Origin: Flavobacterium sandaracinum
GTDB lineage: Bacteria; Bacteroidota; Bacteroidia; Flavobacteriales; Flavobacteriaceae
Direction: 5' to 3'
DNA: 64,000 nt
Assembly: GCF_004349135.1 (NCBI RefSeq)
Contig: NZ_SMFN01000016.1
Location: 29,535-93,534 of the forward strand
Every line of letters starts with the position of its first letter. Within the stretch, counting starts at the first letter, position 1. Shown in pieces: positions 62,840 to 64,000 of this stretch. Under the pieces are notes generated by a model. It saw only the letters and a program-made list of their open reading frames with translations. It had not been told where the DNA came from and ran no database searches. Both the position numbers and the translations under genes were made by a program.

Positions 62840-63706
62840 CTACTCCACAGTAATATACCGCAACTGCTGTACATCACCATTGTAAATATTGACATCGACA
62901 TTACCCTTGATTCCTGGAATTGATGCTTTCTCCGTGAATTGCCAGAAGAGCCAATCCGATTCTATTTCCTCTCTGTAAAAGTTATAATTGGCAATCCAAA
63001 AAAGGTAATCGCTGAATTCTTCTTTTAAAAAATCATCATAATAGCGCTCTCCCGTGTAAATAATAGGCTTTACACCGTAGTGTGCTTCCACGGCTTTCAA
63101 CCAGCGTTTCAGTCCTAATTTCAGATTAGCAATCGATTGATTTTTAGGTAATTTTTCAATATCTAAAACAGGAGGTAAATCCCCTTTTTGAAGACGAACA
63201 GTAGTTATGAAGAGTTGAGCTTGTTCCAATGAATTCTCGTTGGGACGGTAATAATGATAGGCGCCCCGAATCATTTTATTTTCTTTGGCGCCAAGCCAGT
63301 TCGTATCAAACTGACGGTCTTTGCGGTCTTTTCCTACCGTAGCACGAATAAACACAAAATGCAAAGGATACTTTTTTTCTATTGTATCTACATAAGACCA
63401 ACTTATTTTTCCTTGGTATTCTGATACATCTATCCCTATACTTTTACCCTCATGTTTTTCAAGAACCTGAAAATTGCGGACATCAGAAATGCGTTTAGCG
63501 GCACGGGCCGCTCTGATCGTCTTGTCTGATTTAAACCCTAAATAATAGGCTAAACCATTTCGATAATGATAACCGCTACCCATTAGCAAAGCAATCAGAA
63601 AAGCAACAATCGAATAGCGTACAAGCTTCCCTGAGAAAACGGAAGCTTTCTTTTTGGAATTGCGAACCAATGTAGTTTTTCTTCGGACTGTTTGTTTTCT
63701 CATCAC
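62840..63706 (-). CDS. Membrane-anchored GH25-family lysozyme-like protein
   Basis: 288 aa. Very basic N-terminus (RKQTVRRKTTLVRNSKKK), one membrane helix at ~31-46 (YSIVAFLIALLMGSG) and a GH25 catalytic domain from ~90: GIDVSEYQGKISW (D93), FVFIRATVG, MIRGAYHYYRP, and PPVLDIEKLP with the catalytic D181 and E183, then a final FWQFTEK. N-acetylmuramidase activity on peptidoglycan is expected. The membrane anchor suggests a role in cell-wall remodelling and not in release. Convergent to lptB with the pseudogene between them. Confidence 0.87.
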   Translation of the reverse strand: MMRKQTVRRKTTLVRNSKKKASVFSGKLVRYSIVAFLIALLMGSGYHYRNGLAYYLGFKSDKTIRAARAAKRISDVRNFQVLEKHEGKSIGIDVSEYQGKISWSYVDTIEKKYPLHFVFIRATVGKDRKDRQFDTNWLGAKENKMIRGAYHYYRPNENSLEQAQLFITTVRLQKGDLPPVLDIEKLPKNQSIANLKLGLKRWLKAVEAHYGVKPIIYTGERYYDDFLKEEFSDYLFWIANYNFYREEIESDWLFWQFTEKASIPGIKGNVDVNIYNGDVQQLRYITVE

Positions 63707-63778
63707 TGCTATCCGAAAGTTTTGAATAAAACTTAAAAACCCTTTGTTAAGTATTGTATTTGTTATAATTGTTGTTCT

Positions 63779-64000
63779 TTATTGAGAAAATAAGTCAGGT
63801 TTAAACAGCATTTTGTTTTGTTTTATTACTTTTTTTGCACCTTCATTAACTTGATTGCAAACATATTCTATGCTTAGATAAAAAGCTAAACATACTCTTA
63901 TTTTTTCTACAAAATTAGAAAAGGTTTTTACTTTCTTGGCTATAGTTCTGTTTATGAGTTCTAATAACAAGTAACTTATTAAGGCGACATATATTTGAGA
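63779..64000 (-). mobile_element. 3' end of a probable IS4-type transposase, truncated by window edge
   Basis: Open from the window edge at 64000 to TAA 63779, 73 residues. The part QIYVALISYLLLELINR is the kind of C-terminal helix found in IS4-family transposases, followed by a basic tail (TIAKKVKTFSNFVEKIRVC...CNQVNEGAKKVIKQNK...FKPDLFSQ). No terminal inverted repeat could be identified in the ~70 bp to the GH25 start. Alternative: end of another membrane protein. The rest of the gene is needed to decide. Confidence 0.5.

Overview
The window is an AT-rich chromosomal segment of a Bacteroidota bacterium, almost certainly a Flavobacterium. The evidence is the gene content (GyrB without the insert found in E. 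coli, 1-Cys Prx, DUF4369 and DUF5362 families, a TonB-receptor-like barrel next to a ~1000-aa TPR protein), TAnnTTTG-type -7 boxes near several gene starts, no obvious Shine-Dalgarno sequences, and dispersed intergenic word repeats. No rRNA, CRISPR array, prophage or integron was found. There is one tRNA (Thr, anticodon TGT). One degraded four-helix-bundle gene and the 3' end of a probable transposase lie near the right edge.

Layout. 1-9.3 kb (minus strand): malate dehydrogenase (cut by the window edge), gyrB, two asparagine synthetase paralogues flanking a secreted YtcJ-type amidohydrolase, and a GreA/GreB-like protein. 9.5-15.4 kb (minus): outer-membrane barrel, PhzF-like enzyme, large secreted TPR protein. 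15.7-25.2 kb: an FtsE-type ATPase coupled to a glycosyltransferase, then a surface-glycan cluster with four glycosyltransferases, an FdtA-like cupin, hexapeptide transferase, Wzx flippase, DegT aminotransferase and N-acyltransferase. Gene order acyltransferase-aminotransferase-flippase recalls wecD-wecE-wzxE of E. coli. 25.2-34.2 kb: TRIC-like channel, TrmH methyltransferase, serine hydrolase, SpoT/Rel, Fur, PurA, NudK, EamA transporter. 34.3-47.1 kb: peroxiredoxin, Fsr and AEC transporters, MeaB GTPase, MATE exporter, small outer-membrane barrel, PPK2, M61 peptidase, lipoproteins. 47.2-54.4 kb: tRNA-Thr, idi-queD-bcp operon, M20 amidohydrolase, CHAD protein, GH130-like lipoprotein, and two adjacent small membrane-protein genes of 58 and 59 codons. 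54.8-64 kb: FAD oxidoreductase, RecQ, a kdsD-tatC-AhpD-like-lptB envelope run, a pseudogene, a membrane-anchored GH25 and the transposase end.

The most unusual material is between the genes. Four kinds of dispersed element recur: (1) inverted repeats built from short words with TTTAAACC-like outer ends; (2) CAGT-word repeats that sit directly behind the stop codons of five genes in the same orientation and in two cases supply the last codons; (3) two copies of a ~90-108 bp element with conserved ends (AGGAGCT...ATCAGGGCTAG) around unrelated but still foldable centres; (4) a TCTCGATAC hairpin element inside longer inverted arms. Two similar short elements appear to have been absorbed in frame by the DegT aminotransferase gene. 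I recall similar words from other Flavobacterium genomes but could not check this here.
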